From assembly GCF_002929275.1 (NCBI RefSeq), contig NZ_PJIK01000005.1, forward strand, positions 1-64,000: a stretch of DNA of 64,000 bases. The letters are read 5' to 3'. A model generated the notes under the pieces. The model ran no database searches. It was not told where the DNA came from and saw only the letters and a list, made by a program, of their open reading frames with translations. The position numbers and the translations under genes are program-made. Positions 34,253-49,526 of the stretch are shown here, piece by piece. How positions within the stretch are numbered: the first letter of the stretch is position 1; each line of letters opens with the position of its first letter. Origin of the DNA: Arthrobacter sp. ZGTC131 (GTDB taxonomy: Bacteria > Actinomycetota > Actinomycetes > Actinomycetales > Micrococcaceae).

Positions 34253-35109
34253 GCCTTCGTGCCGCTGTCCTGGGGCACCCGATCGGCCACTCCAAGTCAC
34301 CGGCGCTGCACCGGGCCGCTTATGCGAAGCTCGGCGCGGACATTGGCTACACAGCCATCGACGTGACGGAGGAATCCCTGCCCGCGTTCATGGAGTCGGT
34401 CCGGGCCGAACCGGGATGGCGCGGGCTGTCCGTGACCATGCCACTCAAGAAGGCCATGGTCCGTGAAGTGGATGAGGTCCGCGGAGTGGCGCAGGTGCTC
34501 GGCGTCATCAACACCGTCGTGTTTGAATCCGGGGGGGAGTCCGGACGCCGGGTTGGCTACAACACCGACGTCGCGGGCATCGTCAACGCCCTGCGCAACG
34601 CCGGAGCGGTCGAGGCGCCTGCTGCGGTGGTCCTCGGCGGCGGCGGGACGGCCGCGGCGGCCGTAGCTGCGCTACAGGAACTCGGTGCACGGTCAGTTGC
34701 CGTCTACGTCCGGGACACCGGGCGGGCGGCCGAGGCCCGGGCGGCGGCAAGCGGCCTGGCAATGGAGATCGCCGTTCGTCCCATGTCGGAAGCCGTCACC
34801 GCATTGGCCGGCGCCGACGTCGTAATATCCACTTTGCCGCCCCGGGCGGCGGACGGCATGGCCGCCGAACTCGACGTGCTGGGCGCGAGGACGAACGGCG
34901 TGCTGCTTGACGTTGCCTACGATCCCTGGCCCAGCAGGATCGCGGCCGTCTGGGAAAGCCTCGGCGGAACAGTGGTCGCCGGCCTGGAGATGCTGCTGTA
35001 CCAGGCCGTCGAACAGGTCCGCTACTTTACGGGCCGCGACGACGCCGCCAGCGCCGAAGTCATAGATGTGATGTGTGACGCAGTCGGGGCTCCCCGGCGC
35101 GTGTACTGA
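34249..35109 (+). CDS. aroE: Shikimate dehydrogenase
   Basis: 286 residues: [18 protein letters not shown] (shikimate binding), MPLKKAMV with the catalytic Lys, NTDVAGI with the Asp partner, and the NADP Rossmann motif [15 protein letters not shown]. It reduces 3-dehydroshikimate to shikimate. Translation is coupled to mltG through an ATGA overlap. Confidence 0.93.
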   Translation: MSLRAAVLGHPIGHSKSPALHRAAYAKLGADIGYTAIDVTEESLPAFMESVRAEPGWRGLSVTMPLKKAMVREVDEVRGVAQVLGVINTVVFESGGESGRRVGYNTDVAGIVNALRNAGAVEAPAAVVLGGGGTAAAAVAALQELGARSVAVYVRDTGRAAEARAAASGLAMEIAVRPMSEAVTALAGADVVISTLPPRAADGMAAELDVLGARTNGVLLDVAYDPWPSRIAAVWESLGGTVVAGLEMLLYQAVEQVRYFTGRDDAASAEVIDVMCDAVGAPRRVY

Positions 35110-35135
35110 CCGCCAGACATGGCAGGATGGATTTT

Positions 35136-36334
35136 ATGTTGCGTTGGTTGACTGCCGGTGAATCCCATGGTCCGGCACTGGTCGGAATTATCGAAGGCGT
35201 CCCCGCAGGTGTTGAACTCACCAGCGGGCAGATTGCCGATGCCTTGGCGCGCCGCCGCCTCGGCTATGGCCGGGGTGCCCGGATGAAGTTCGAGCAGGAC
35301 GTTGTCACCATTCTTGGAGGAGTCCGCCACGGCATCACGCAGGGCGGCCCGGTCGCCATCCAGGTGGGCAACACCGAATGGCCGAAGTGGGAGCAGATCA
35401 TGTCTGCTGACCCCGTTGACCCCGAGGAACTCGCCGACCAGGCACGCAACGCCCCGCTCACCCGTCCCCGTCCGGGCCACGCTGACTTCACCGGCATGCA
35501 GAAGTACGGTTTCGATGAGGCCCGCCCGGTGCTTGAACGCGCCAGCGCCCGCGAGACCGCCACGCGCGTCGCCATGGGAACCGTCGCGGCACAGTTCCTG
35601 AAGCACCTGGGCATTGAACTCGTCAGCCATACGGTCTCCATCGCCAGCGTCGCCGTCCCCGAAGGCAGGCCCCTGCCGGTCCCGGCGAACGTCATTGCCC
35701 TCGACGCCGACCCCCTCCGCTGCTTCGACCGTGAAACCTCCGACGCCATGGTCGCCGAAGTGGACGTCGCCCACAAGGAAGGCGAAACGCTCGGCGGAGT
35801 GGTGGAGGTCCTGGCCTATGGACTGCCTCCGGGACTTGGCAGCTACGTCCACTGGGACCGCCGGCTGGATTCCCGCCTGGCCGCCGCCCTCATGGGCATC
35901 CAGGCCATCAAGGGCGTCGAAGTGGGGGACGGTTTCCTCACTGCCGCCCGCCGCGGATCCCAAGCCCACGACGAAATCGTCAAGGATGAATTCGGCAAGA
36001 TCATCCGCACGAGCAACCGGGCCGGCGGCATCGAAGGCGGCATGAGCATCGGCGATGTCCTCCGTGTCCGGGCCGCCATGAAGCCCATTGCCACTGTTCC
36101 GCGCGCGCTGAAAACCATCGACGTGAGCACCGGGGAGGCCGCCAAGGCCCACCACCAGCGTTCGGACGTCTGTGCCGTTCCGGCCGCGGGCGTCGTTGCC
36201 GAGGCCATGGTCGCCCTGGTCCTGGCCGAAGCGGTCACTGAAAAGTTCGGCGGCGATTCCGTGGCCGAGACTGCCCGCAACATCAAGGGCTACCTCGAGA
36301 GCATCCCGGCGTCGCTGGACACGATCGGACGCTA

Positions 36335-36335
<1 letters not shown>
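35136..36335 (+). CDS. aroC: Chorismate synthase
   Basis: 399 residues with the signatures [45 protein letters not shown] and [17 protein letters not shown]. It converts EPSP to chorismate using reduced FMN. I chose ATG 35136, which has AGGATGG 9 bases upstream, over the ATG at 35127 that lies inside that ribosome site. It ends one base into aroK. Confidence 0.97.
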
Positions 36336-38141
<1,806 letters not shown>

Positions 38142-38142
<1 letters not shown>

Positions 38143-38660
38143 TGCGGGAGTTCGATGCCGGCACCATCGAGTGGCCCGCCGGCGGCTTCCCCGGAATCAG
38201 GATCAACCCGGAAACGCTTCTGCCGGAAATCACCAACGCCGAAGCGTGCGCTGCCGCCCTTGAGTCATCGGCCGACCCGGCGGACCGCGTGTTCGTGCTG
38301 CTTGTTGAGGGGCACGGTTCGGACGCCGCCGAACTGCTCGCCGAGGCGCGGTACAAGGACCCGGAGTCCTTCCGGCTGCGGACCTTTGAAGCCGAGGTCC
38401 TCCGGGTGTCCCATCGCTTTGACCGCGCTGTTGAGCTGTTCAGGCAACTGCTCGCGGAAGTGGCCGGCACACCCAATGAGGCACTTGTGCACCAGTACCT
38501 CGGCAGGACCCACTTCGTATCCGGCCACATCGGCGCCGCCGTGGAGTCGTTCGCCCGGGCGCTCGATCTGAGGGTCGCGCAGTCAGCCGACGCCGCTCTC
38601 ATCTATTCGTCGACGGTGGCCCTTCAGCGGGCACGGGACGTACTCGAACTGGCGTCCTGA
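38142..38660 (+). CDS. TPR-like protein at the end of the aro cluster
   Basis: 172 residues; the C-terminal two thirds form helical tetratricopeptide-type pairs (DAAELLAEARYKDPESFRLRTFEAEVLRVSHRFDRAVELFRQLL and ALVHQYLGRTHFVSGHIGAAVESFARALDLR). No enzyme motif is seen, so it is probably an adaptor of unknown partner. The ATG overlaps the aroB stop by one base; a TTG three bases earlier is closer to the AGGAG site. Confidence 0.8.
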
Positions 38661-38705
38661 CGGCCGCCGCCGGAAGGGGCCGACGGAGCCCGCCCGCATT
38701 TCCGC

Positions 38706-38711
38706 TAGAAT
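38706..38711 (+). promoter_or_regulatory. -10-like element for efp-nusB
   Basis: TAGAAT lies 105 bases before the efp start, after the aro cluster. The leader between contains imperfect GGCATGCC / GGCAT pairing near 38740-38780. Confidence 0.45.
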
Positions 38712-38815
38712 GGTTCTTGGATTTTTGATAAATACACGCTGGCGGGCCGTTCGGCATGCCTGCTTGGCATACGGCTGGCCGCTAGAAGCAGTCAGATACA
38801 AACCAGAGGAAACCA

Positions 38816-39379
38816 GTGGCAACCACAAACGACATCAAGAACGGAACTGTCCTGAAGCTTGAGGGCCAGCTCTGGAACATCATCGAGTTCCAGCACGTCA
38901 AGCCTGGCAAGGGCGGCGCGTTCGTGCGCACCAAGATGCGCAACGTTATGTCCGGCAAGGTGGTCGACAAGACCTTCAACGCCGGCCTCAAGATCGAAAC
39001 CGCCACCGTGGACCGCCGCGATTACCAGTACCTGTACCAGGACGGCGCGGACTTCGTCTTCATGGACACCCAGGACTACGACCAGATCACCGTTTCCGGT
39101 GCCACGGTGGGCGACGCCACCAACTTCATGCTCGAAAACCAGATGGTCAATATCGCCATCCACGAAGGCACCCCGCTGTACATCGAACTGCCGCCGAGCG
39201 TTGTCCTCGAAATCACCTACACGGAGCCGGGCCTGCAGGGCGACCGCTCCTCCGCCGGAACCAAGCCGGCAACCCTTGAGACCGGGTACGAGATCCAGGT
39301 GCCGCTGTTCGTCGAGAACAACACCAAGGTCAAGGTCGACACCCGTGACGGCAGCTACCTGGGCAGGGTAAGCGAGTAG
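38816..39379 (+). CDS. efp: Translation elongation factor P
   Basis: 187 residues with three beta-barrel domains. The loop that reaches the peptidyl-transferase centre is [14 protein letters not shown] with Lys32 at its tip. No genes for known Lys32-modifying enzymes are in this window, and some actinobacterial EF-Ps work unmodified. EF-P lets ribosomes pass proline runs. GTG start with AGAGGAAA upstream. Confidence 0.97.
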   Translation: MATTNDIKNGTVLKLEGQLWNIIEFQHVKPGKGGAFVRTKMRNVMSGKVVDKTFNAGLKIETATVDRRDYQYLYQDGADFVFMDTQDYDQITVSGATVGDATNFMLENQMVNIAIHEGTPLYIELPPSVVLEITYTEPGLQGDRSSAGTKPATLETGYEIQVPLFVENNTKVKVDTRDGSYLGRVSE

Positions 39380-39789
39380 TGAGCGCCCGCGGTAAAGCCC
39401 GTAACAGGGCTCTTGACGTCCTCTTCGAAGCGGAGCAGCGTTCCGTTTCCGCCTTTGACGTGCTTCGCGCGCGCCGGGAGAGGACCGACCAGATCGTCAA
39501 CCCCTACACGCTCGAAATCGTCGAGGGCGTGGTGTCACTGCAGCCGGCCATCGACGAGTTCCTGGAGACGTACTCCCAGGGCTGGACCCTGGAGCGCATG
39601 CCGTCCGTGGACCGCATCATCCTGCGGATCGGCACCTGGGAACTGCTCTACAACGACGACGTGCCCGACGGCGTCGCCGTCAGCGAAGCCGTGGCCCTGG
39701 CCAAGACGCTTTCCACCGATGAGTCGCCGTCGTTCATCAACGGCCTGTTGGGGCGCCTCCAGCAGCTGAAGCCTTCGCTGCTGGCCTGA
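39379..39789 (+). CDS. nusB: Transcription antitermination factor NusB
   Basis: 136 residues, all helical, with the NusB landmarks ARNRALDVLFEAEQR, WTLERMPSVDRIILRIGTWELLY, PDGVAVSEAVALAKTLSTDESPSFINGLLGRL. It binds boxA RNA with NusE in rRNA antitermination. GTG start overlapping the efp stop by one base; a terminator follows. Confidence 0.96.
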   Translation: MSARGKARNRALDVLFEAEQRSVSAFDVLRARRERTDQIVNPYTLEIVEGVVSLQPAIDEFLETYSQGWTLERMPSVDRIILRIGTWELLYNDDVPDGVAVSEAVALAKTLSTDESPSFINGLLGRLQQLKPSLLA

Positions 39790-39816
39790 CCGACGCGGGT
39801 TATCAGCAGGACAAGG

Positions 39817-39848
39817 GAGCCCCGGCCACTGTGAACTGGCCGGGGCTC
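39817..39848. terminator. Terminator hairpin after nusB
   Basis: GAGCCCCGGCCA (39817-39828) pairs with TGGCCGGGGCTC (39837-39848) around an 8-base loop. T-run weak (TCTGCT). It lies between convergent nusB and the PrsW gene and may serve both. Confidence 0.8.
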
Positions 39849-39922
39849 TCTGCTGCCCGCTTCAGGTAGCTTTAACTGTCCGACGGCGTCGAGCTGCAGA
39901 CGGCGGTTCGCTGTCCTGCTGG

Positions 39923-41194
39923 TTAGTGCCCGACGGCCGCGCGCAACGCGACGAGTTCGCGGAGCTGCTGCACCTCGTCCTGCTGGTGGACTTGGACGTC
40001 CCTGCCGCTGAGGATCCGCTGGCGGGTGAACGCCAGCCTCGTGGCCCCCTTGACGAACTCCTTCATCTGCGGCGCACGGTTGTAGGCGCCGGCCCACCGC
40101 ACGGCCTGCCGCCTGCCGCCCGGAGTGGCCAGCATCTCCACTTCGGTCTGCGTGAACCAGCCCGCGGCCGCGTACTCGAACAGGCGCTGCCGGGTGAGGC
40201 GCGTTTCGGCGACCCGCAACACCACGATGCAGGCGACCGCCAGCAGGAAGATGGGGACCTGCACCAGCACATACTGCGCCAGGAAGTCCTGCCCCATGCT
40301 GTTCCACCTGTTGTGCAGGATCATCGCGGGTATAAGGCCCACCACGAAGGCCACAACCGATGCGCCGGCGTGCCAGCGCCGCGCCGCGAGCCCCATGATC
40401 AGGCCAGTGGTCCCGGTGAAGATGGCGTGCGCGAACGGGGACATCACGCCGCGCAGGAAGAAGATCTGGACGAGGTCGCTGCCGGGTGTGCCCGACTCGG
40501 CGATGGCGCGGCCAAAGTAGAGGATGTTCTCGGTGAACGCGAAACCGCCCGCAATGGTGAAGGCGAACACCACCCCGTCCACCGGGCCGTCAAAGTGTTT
40601 CCGGGCCATCAGGAGCAGCAGGAGCAGGCCCAGGGACTTGGCGAATTCCTCCACCACCGGCGCCTGGACCGTGGTCATGAAATCGCGGAAGGCGGCCTCG
40701 TCCGAGTACGGGGCGGCAAGGGCGAAAACGGGTTGGATGAGGAGTGTGACGGCAATGGACACCGCGGCGCCCCACGTGAACGCAAAAAGGAGCAGCCTCT
40801 TCGGCTCAGGTTCCCAGCGGTCAATGATGTAGACAGCCCCCAGTACGGCCCCCAGCGGGATCAGTGACGCCACGAAGCCGATGGCGAACCCGGTGATGCC
40901 GGTGTTGGCCAGCAGGAAGGGCACCACGAGGAACAGGCTGACGAAGGCGAGGATTCCTCCGCCCACAACGAGCCCCACCACGCCGCCGGACGCCCGCGCG
41001 CCGACTGTGGATGCGGACGCCGGGATGACCTGGACTACCGAGCCCCCGCTGTGCCCGGGCGCCGGCCGGTAGTTCTGCGGCTGGACGTGACCCATCCAGC
41101 TCGGGTTCGTGGCCTGGTCACGGTACTGCCACTGCGGGTCACCGGGGCGGTTGCCTGACGGCCCGGGCGCCGGCTGTTGGGGGTTCATCGACAT
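39923..41194 (-). CDS. PrsW family intramembrane metalloprotease
   Basis: 423 residues. A Pro/Gln-rich N-terminus (about 75 residues) is followed by eight or more membrane helices. The PrsW motifs are VVEEFAKSLG (the EExxK motif), GGFAFTENILYF and PFAHAIFTGTTG. PrsW in Bacillus cuts an anti-sigma factor; the substrate here is unknown and no sigma or anti-sigma gene is adjacent. A soluble C-terminal helical region of about 90 residues follows the last helix. Start ATG 41194 (or 41188). Confidence 0.87.
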   Translation of the reverse strand: MSMNPQQPAPGPSGNRPGDPQWQYRDQATNPSWMGHVQPQNYRPAPGHSGGSVVQVIPASASTVGARASGGVVGLVVGGGILAFVSLFLVVPFLLANTGITGFAIGFVASLIPLGAVLGAVYIIDRWEPEPKRLLLFAFTWGAAVSIAVTLLIQPVFALAAPYSDEAAFRDFMTTVQAPVVEEFAKSLGLLLLLLMARKHFDGPVDGVVFAFTIAGGFAFTENILYFGRAIAESGTPGSDLVQIFFLRGVMSPFAHAIFTGTTGLIMGLAARRWHAGASVVAFVVGLIPAMILHNRWNSMGQDFLAQYVLVQVPIFLLAVACIVVLRVAETRLTRQRLFEYAAAGWFTQTEVEMLATPGGRRQAVRWAGAYNRAPQMKEFVKGATRLAFTRQRILSGRDVQVHQQDEVQQLRELVALRAAVGH

Positions 41195-41207
41195 AGGGAT
41201 GAGCCTA
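41192..41207 (-). promoter_or_regulatory. Probable leaderless promoter of the PrsW gene
   Basis: On the minus strand TAGGCT (41207-41202) is followed by 7 bases (CATCCCT) and the ATG at 41194. Confidence 0.4.
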
Positions 41208-41314
41208 TGCGGCGGGAAGCGCGTCGCCAAAGGTCTGTTCGGCCACAAAGTACGGCCGCCGCAGGTGTGACCGACGACGCCTTCGGTCCGGGCAGTCCCG
41301 GGGCGCCTGTGTGG

Positions 41315-41320
41315 TAATTT
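41315..41320 (+). promoter_or_regulatory. -10-like element for the pyr operon
   Basis: TAATTT lies 62 bases before the pyrR start, giving a leader of about 55 bases that includes the PyrR-binding loop. Confidence 0.4.
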
Positions 41321-41350
41321 TGGAAGGCAAATGTTCCTTTTTTAATTCCG

Positions 41351-41366
41351 TCCCGTGAGGCGGGGA
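41351..41366 (+). promoter_or_regulatory. Predicted PyrR-binding RNA loop in the pyrR leader
   Basis: TCCCGTGAGGCGGGGA fits the PyrR-site core as I recall it (UCCnGnGAGGC). CCCG (52-55) and CGGG (61-64) can pair around TGAGG. It ends just before the pyrR ribosome site AGGGGAG (41368-41374). By analogy with Mycobacterium smegmatis, PyrR with UMP would bind here and block translation of pyrR and the genes coupled to it. Confidence 0.65.
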
Positions 41367-41381
41367 AAGGGGAGACGAGCG

Positions 41382-41966
41382 TTGACTCACGTCACACAGG
41401 CACCGGTCCCGGCCAGGGTTGTACTCAACCACGCGGACATCGACCGTGCACTCACTCGTATCGCCCATGAGATCCTCGAAGCCAACAAAGGCTCAAAGGA
41501 CCTGGTGCTGCTGGGCATTCCACGCCGCGGCTATCCGCTGGCAGTCCGGCTTGCCCAAAAAATCGCCGCCGCCGATCCCGCCGTTGACGCGGCCGCCATT
41601 GTGGGTCAGCTCGATGTCACCATGTTCCGGGATGACCTTTCCCACCAGCCCACCAGGCCCCCGCACCGCACCCAGCTGCCGCTGTCCGGAATCGACAACA
41701 AGGTTGTTGTCCTGATTGACGACGTCCTGTACTCCGGCCGCACCATCCGCGCCGCGCTGGACGCGATTGTTGACCTCGGCCGCCCGCGCATCGTGCGGCT
41801 GGCCGTGCTGATCGACCGCGGGCACCGGGAACTTCCCATCCGCGCCGACCACGTGGGCAAGAACCTGCCGACGTCCTCGGCCGAAAAAGTCCGGGTACGC
41901 CTCGAGGAGACCGACGTCATTGACGGCCAGGCCGTCAACGAAGTGGTCATCGAGGCCGGCGCATGA
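41382..41966 (+). CDS. pyrR: Bifunctional pyr operon RNA-binding regulator / uracil phosphoribosyltransferase PyrR
   Basis: 194 residues of the PyrR phosphoribosyltransferase fold: [16 protein letters not shown], a [16 protein letters not shown] segment and the PRPP loop [21 protein letters not shown]. It senses uridine nucleotides and binds pyr mRNA. I chose TTG 41382 because AGGGGAG lies 7 bases upstream; the longer frame from 41355 has no ribosome site and would run through the PyrR loop. It overlaps pyrB by four bases. Confidence 0.95.
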   Translation: MTHVTQAPVPARVVLNHADIDRALTRIAHEILEANKGSKDLVLLGIPRRGYPLAVRLAQKIAAADPAVDAAAIVGQLDVTMFRDDLSHQPTRPPHRTQLPLSGIDNKVVVLIDDVLYSGRTIRAALDAIVDLGRPRIVRLAVLIDRGHRELPIRADHVGKNLPTSSAEKVRVRLEETDVIDGQAVNEVVIEAGA

Positions 41967-42958
41967 AGCACCTGCTGTCCACCGAAGGCCTCAGCCTGGC
42001 CAACGCGGTACGCATCCTCGACACTGCAGAGGAAATGGCCGCCGTCGGGGACCGCGAAGTCAAGAAGCTGCCCGCGCTACGCGGCCGCACCGTGGTCAAC
42101 CTCTTCTTCGAGGACTCCACCCGGACGCGCATCTCCTTTGAGGCAGCCGCCAAGAGGCTCTCCGCGGACGTCATCAACTTCGCAGCCAAGGGATCGTCCG
42201 TTTCCAAGGGCGAGTCCCTCAAGGACACCGCCCAGACGCTGTCCGCCATGGGGGCGGACGCCGTCGTCATCCGCCACTGGGCTTCCGGCGCTCCGCACCG
42301 GCTGGCAGCGACCGACTGGATCGACGCCGCCGTCATCAACGCCGGGGACGGCACCCACGAACACCCCACCCAAGCGCTGCTGGACGCGTTCACCATGCGC
42401 CGCCACTGGACACAGCTCGCCGGGCTGCCCTCCAGCGGTGCTGACCTCAAAGGCATGCGCGTCGCGATCGCCGGCGACGTCCTGCACTCCCGCGTGGCAC
42501 GGTCCAACGTCTGGCTGCTGCGCACCCTTGGCGCCGAGGTCACGCTGGTGGCGCCGCCCACGCTGCTGCCCATCGGCGTGGAGCAGTGGCCCTGCAGCGT
42601 CAGCTACAACATGGACGAAACCCTGGAAAAGGGCGTGGATGCCGTGATGATGCTCCGCGTCCAGGGCGAGCGAATGAATGCCTCGTATTTCCCGTCCACG
42701 CGCGAGTATTCGCGCCGCTGGGGCTTTGACGACAACAGGCTCCGGGCGCTGGACAGCCTGGGCCTGAAGGACACCATCATCATGCACCCCGGCCCGATGA
42801 ACCGCGGCCTGGAGATTTCCGCGGCCGCTGCCGACTCGCCGCGTTCCACCGTGCTCGCACAGGTGCGCAACGGCGTGTCCGTCCGCATGGCCGCCCTGTA
42901 CCTGCTGCTCTCCGGGGACACCCGTGAACCAGCCGCCACCCTGAAGGAGAGCAACTGA
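41963..42958 (+). CDS. pyrB: Aspartate carbamoyltransferase catalytic subunit
   Basis: 331 residues; carbamoyl-phosphate site [40 protein letters not shown] and the C-terminal [11 protein letters not shown]. It condenses carbamoyl phosphate with aspartate. No pyrI regulatory subunit follows, as usual for this type. Start in an ATGA overlap with pyrR. Confidence 0.97.
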   Translation: MKHLLSTEGLSLANAVRILDTAEEMAAVGDREVKKLPALRGRTVVNLFFEDSTRTRISFEAAAKRLSADVINFAAKGSSVSKGESLKDTAQTLSAMGADAVVIRHWASGAPHRLAATDWIDAAVINAGDGTHEHPTQALLDAFTMRRHWTQLAGLPSSGADLKGMRVAIAGDVLHSRVARSNVWLLRTLGAEVTLVAPPTLLPIGVEQWPCSVSYNMDETLEKGVDAVMMLRVQGERMNASYFPSTREYSRRWGFDDNRLRALDSLGLKDTIIMHPGPMNRGLEISAAAADSPRSTVLAQVRNGVSVRMAALYLLLSGDTREPAATLKESN

Positions 42959-44340
42959 TGGCTGAACAATCCGCCGATAACGGCGTCAACAACAACGCCA
43001 CCACCGGAACCTACCTCATCCGCGGAGCGTCGATCCTGGGGGCCGGAACCGAGGACCTGCTGATCCGCGACGGCGTCATCGCCGCGCGAGGCACGGACCT
43101 CTCGACCGAGGGCGCCACGGTCATCGACGCCGACGGCCTCATCGCCCTGCCGGGCATGGTGGACGTCCACACCCACCTGCGGGAACCGGGCCGCGAGGAC
43201 GCGGAAACCGTCGAGACCGGCACCCGGGCCGCCGCGCTGGGCGGCTTCACCGCCGTGCATGCGATGGCCAACAGCACCCCGGTGGCCGACACCGCCGGCG
43301 TGGTGGAGCAGGTCCACAGCCTGGGCCGCGCCGCCGGCTGGGTGGACGTCCGTCCGGTGGGCGCCGTCACGGTCGGGCTCGCGGGGGAGCAGCTCGCCGA
43401 GCTCGGCGCCATGGCCGACTCGCGCGCCCAGGTCCGGATGTTCTCGGACGACGGCATCTGCGTCCATGACCCGGTCCTGATGCGCCGCGCCCTCGAATAC
43501 GTCAAGGCGTTCGACGGCGTGGTGGCCCAGCACGCGCAGGAACCGCGCCTCACCGCCGGCGCGCAGATGAACGAAGGCGACGTCTCCGCCGTCCTCGGGC
43601 TGACCGGCTGGCCAGCCGTCGCCGAGGAAAGCATCATTGCCCGCGACGTCCTCCTCGCCCAGCACGTCGGATCCCGGCTCCACGTCTGCCACGTCTCCAC
43701 GGCAGGCTCCGTCGAGATCATCCGCTGGGCCAAGGCCCGCGGCATCAACGTCACCGCCGAAGTGACTCCGCACCACCTCCTGCTCACCGACGAACTGGTC
43801 CGCAGCTACGACCCCGTCTACAAGGTCAACCCGCCGCTGCGCACCGACGCTGACGTGCAGGCGCTGCGGGCCGCCCTCGCCGACGGCACCATCGACGTCG
43901 TGGGCACGGACCACGCACCGCACCCCAGCGAGCACAAGGAATGCGAGTGGGCGCAGGCGGCGATGGGAATGACGGGGCTGGAGACGGCACTCTCGGTGGT
44001 CCAGCACGCCATGATCGAAACCGGCCTCATGACCTGGGCAGAGTTCGCCCGGGCCACGTCCGTCGCACCGGCCGGCATCGGCCGCCTCGCCGACCAGGGC
44101 CGCCCCCTGGCGGAAGGCGAGCCTGCCAACATCATCCTGGTGGACCCGGCCGCGCGCTGGACCGTTGACCCGTCCGCCATGGCCACGATGGGACGCAACT
44201 CCCCGTTCCGCGGCATGGAGCTCCCGGGCAAGGTGGTGGCCACGTTCTTCAAGGGACACCCCACGGTCCTGAACGGCAAGCTCAACACGCCCTACCGTCA
44301 CCCGACCGACGCCGCCGCAGCGCCGGCGGGCGGGTACTGA
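42958..44340 (+). CDS. pyrC: Dihydroorotase (type I)
   Basis: 460 residues; amidohydrolase metal site DVHTHLREPGRED, HAQEPRL, LHVCHVSTAGSVEII, VTAEVTPHHLLLT and GTDHAPHPSEHK with the catalytic Asp. It closes carbamoyl aspartate to dihydroorotate. TGATG overlap with pyrB. Confidence 0.97.
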   Translation: MAEQSADNGVNNNATTGTYLIRGASILGAGTEDLLIRDGVIAARGTDLSTEGATVIDADGLIALPGMVDVHTHLREPGREDAETVETGTRAAALGGFTAVHAMANSTPVADTAGVVEQVHSLGRAAGWVDVRPVGAVTVGLAGEQLAELGAMADSRAQVRMFSDDGICVHDPVLMRRALEYVKAFDGVVAQHAQEPRLTAGAQMNEGDVSAVLGLTGWPAVAEESIIARDVLLAQHVGSRLHVCHVSTAGSVEIIRWAKARGINVTAEVTPHHLLLTDELVRSYDPVYKVNPPLRTDADVQALRAALADGTIDVVGTDHAPHPSEHKECEWAQAAMGMTGLETALSVVQHAMIETGLMTWAEFARATSVAPAGIGRLADQGRPLAEGEPANIILVDPAARWTVDPSAMATMGRNSPFRGMELPGKVVATFFKGHPTVLNGKLNTPYRHPTDAAAAPAGGY

Positions 44341-44861
44341 TGGACAATAAGACCCTGACGCTGGTCATCACGCTGCCGCTCATCGCCGTCGTCCTGATGC
44401 TGATTGGCATCGGCTGGCGGAACCGGCTGCGGCGCCAGTCCGACGTCGAACAGCTGCCAGTGGTTCCGGCGGAACTGAGCATGCCGCTTGCGGCCGCCGA
44501 CGGCCAGTACGTGGCCACCACCACGGCCGGCGACTGGCTCGACCGCATCGCCGTGCACGGCCTCGGCATCCGCACGAACGCGGAACTGACGGTCCACCCG
44601 GAAGGGGTGCTGTTCGAGCGGTCCGGAGCCGGGCCGCTCTTCATCCCGGCGGCCAGCCTGGCCGGCGTCCGCCAGGACAGCGGCATGGCCGGCAAGTTCG
44701 TCGAGAAGGACGGCCTACTGGTTCTCAGCTGGTCGCTCGGAACCCACGAACTGGACACGGGCTTCCGGACCCGCCGGGCCGCTGACAAACCGGCCCTCTT
44801 CAAAACTCTTCAGGAATTGATCTCCGCAGGCCCCCAGGCCGATGCCCATAGTGGAAAGTAA
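44340..44861 (+). CDS. Conserved pyr-operon membrane protein of unknown function (Rv1382-like position)
   Basis: 173 residues: one N-terminal membrane helix ([21 protein letters not shown]) and a soluble beta-rich domain ([68 protein letters not shown]) that resembles a PH-like fold. An equivalent membrane protein occupies the same slot between pyrC and carA in Mycobacterium tuberculosis (Rv1382). The TGATG overlap with pyrC and tight link to carA suggest that it is made with the pathway enzymes, perhaps to hold them at the membrane; this is inference. Confidence 0.85.
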   Translation: MDNKTLTLVITLPLIAVVLMLIGIGWRNRLRRQSDVEQLPVVPAELSMPLAAADGQYVATTTAGDWLDRIAVHGLGIRTNAELTVHPEGVLFERSGAGPLFIPAASLAGVRQDSGMAGKFVEKDGLLVLSWSLGTHELDTGFRTRRAADKPALFKTLQELISAGPQADAHSGK

Positions 44862-44865
44862 TACA

Positions 44866-46196
44866 GTGACGGATCCCAACGAAGTAAACACAGCGACTGC
44901 ACCCCAGGCGGCCAGTTCCATCCCGGCCGCCCTGGTGCTCGAAGACGGCCGCATCTTCCGCGGCAGCAGCTACGGCGCCCAGGGCACCGCCCTCGGGGAG
45001 GCGGTCTTCGCCACCGGCATGACCGGCTACCAGGAGACCATCACGGACCCGTCCTACGCCCGCCAGCTGGTGGTGCAGACGGCCCCGCACATCGGCAACA
45101 CCGGTGTGAACAGCGAGGACGCGGAATCCCGCCGCATCTGGGTGGCCGGCTACATCGTCCGCGACGCCGCGCGCCGGCCCTCCAACTGGCGCTCGGAGCG
45201 CAGTCTGGACGAGGAACTTGTGGAGCAGGGCATCGTGGGCATCCAGGGCGTGGATACCCGAGCCATTACCCGCCACCTGCGCGAGCATAAGACCATGCGC
45301 GCCGGCATCTTCTCCGGCGAGGCCGCACAGGCCACCGAAAAGGAACTGCTGGACATCGTGCTCGCCAGCGAGCCGATGGAAGGCGCCCGGCTTGCCGAGG
45401 AAGTCAGCATCGACGACGCCTACGTCGTGGACCCGAAGGACCACGGCTGGGAGGGCGATGCCCGGTTCAGCATTGCCGCGATCGACCTCGGCATCAAGGC
45501 CATGACGCCCGTCCGCTTCGCCGAGCGCGGCGTCCGTGTGCACGTGCTGCCCGCCACCGCCACCCTCGAGGACGTCAAGGCGCTCAACTCGGACGGTTTC
45601 TTCATGTCCAACGGTCCGGGAGACCCCGCCACGGCCGATAACCAGGTCAAGCTCCTCCGCTCCGTGCTGGACGAGAAGCTGCCCTACTTCGGCATCTGCT
45701 TTGGCAATCAGATCCTGGGCCGTGCCCTGGGCTTCGGCACGTACAAGCTCAAGTACGGCCACCGCGGCATCAACCAGCCGGTCATGGACCGCCGCACCGG
45801 CAAGGTGGAGATCACCTCGCAGAACCACGGCTTCGCCGTCGACGCGCCCCTTGACGGGCCCACCACCGCACCGGAGGAGCGCTTCGGCCGGGTCGAGGTC
45901 AGCCACATCAGCCTGAACGACGACGTCGTAGAAGGGCTCGCGTGCCTCGACATCCCGGCGTTCTCGGTCCAGTACCATCCTGAAGCCGCGGCCGGTCCAC
46001 ACGACGCCGCGTACCTGTTCGACCGCTTCATCGACCTGATGGAAGGCACGCGGGACGGCCGCACCGCCAACCTGTCCGGCGAGCCCGTGGACGCGGCGCA
46101 CCCCCCAGCCGGACCGAACGCTGCCGGGACGGAAGCCGCCGGAACTGGCGCCGCCGCACAACACGAAAATGACAACAAGACTGAGGACAAGAAGTA

Positions 46197-46197
<1 letters not shown>
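44866..46197 (+). CDS. carA: Carbamoyl-phosphate synthase small (glutaminase) subunit
   Basis: 443 residues; N-terminal [42 protein letters not shown] and a class I amidotransferase domain with nucleophile Cys in [12 protein letters not shown] and His-x-Glu in VQYHPEA. A non-conserved Ala/Gly-rich tail of about 40 residues follows. It feeds ammonia to CarB. I chose GTG 44866 (GGAAAG upstream, four bases after the previous stop) over ATG 44842. Confidence 0.95.
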
Positions 46198-49518
<3,321 letters not shown>

Positions 49519-49526
<8 letters not shown>

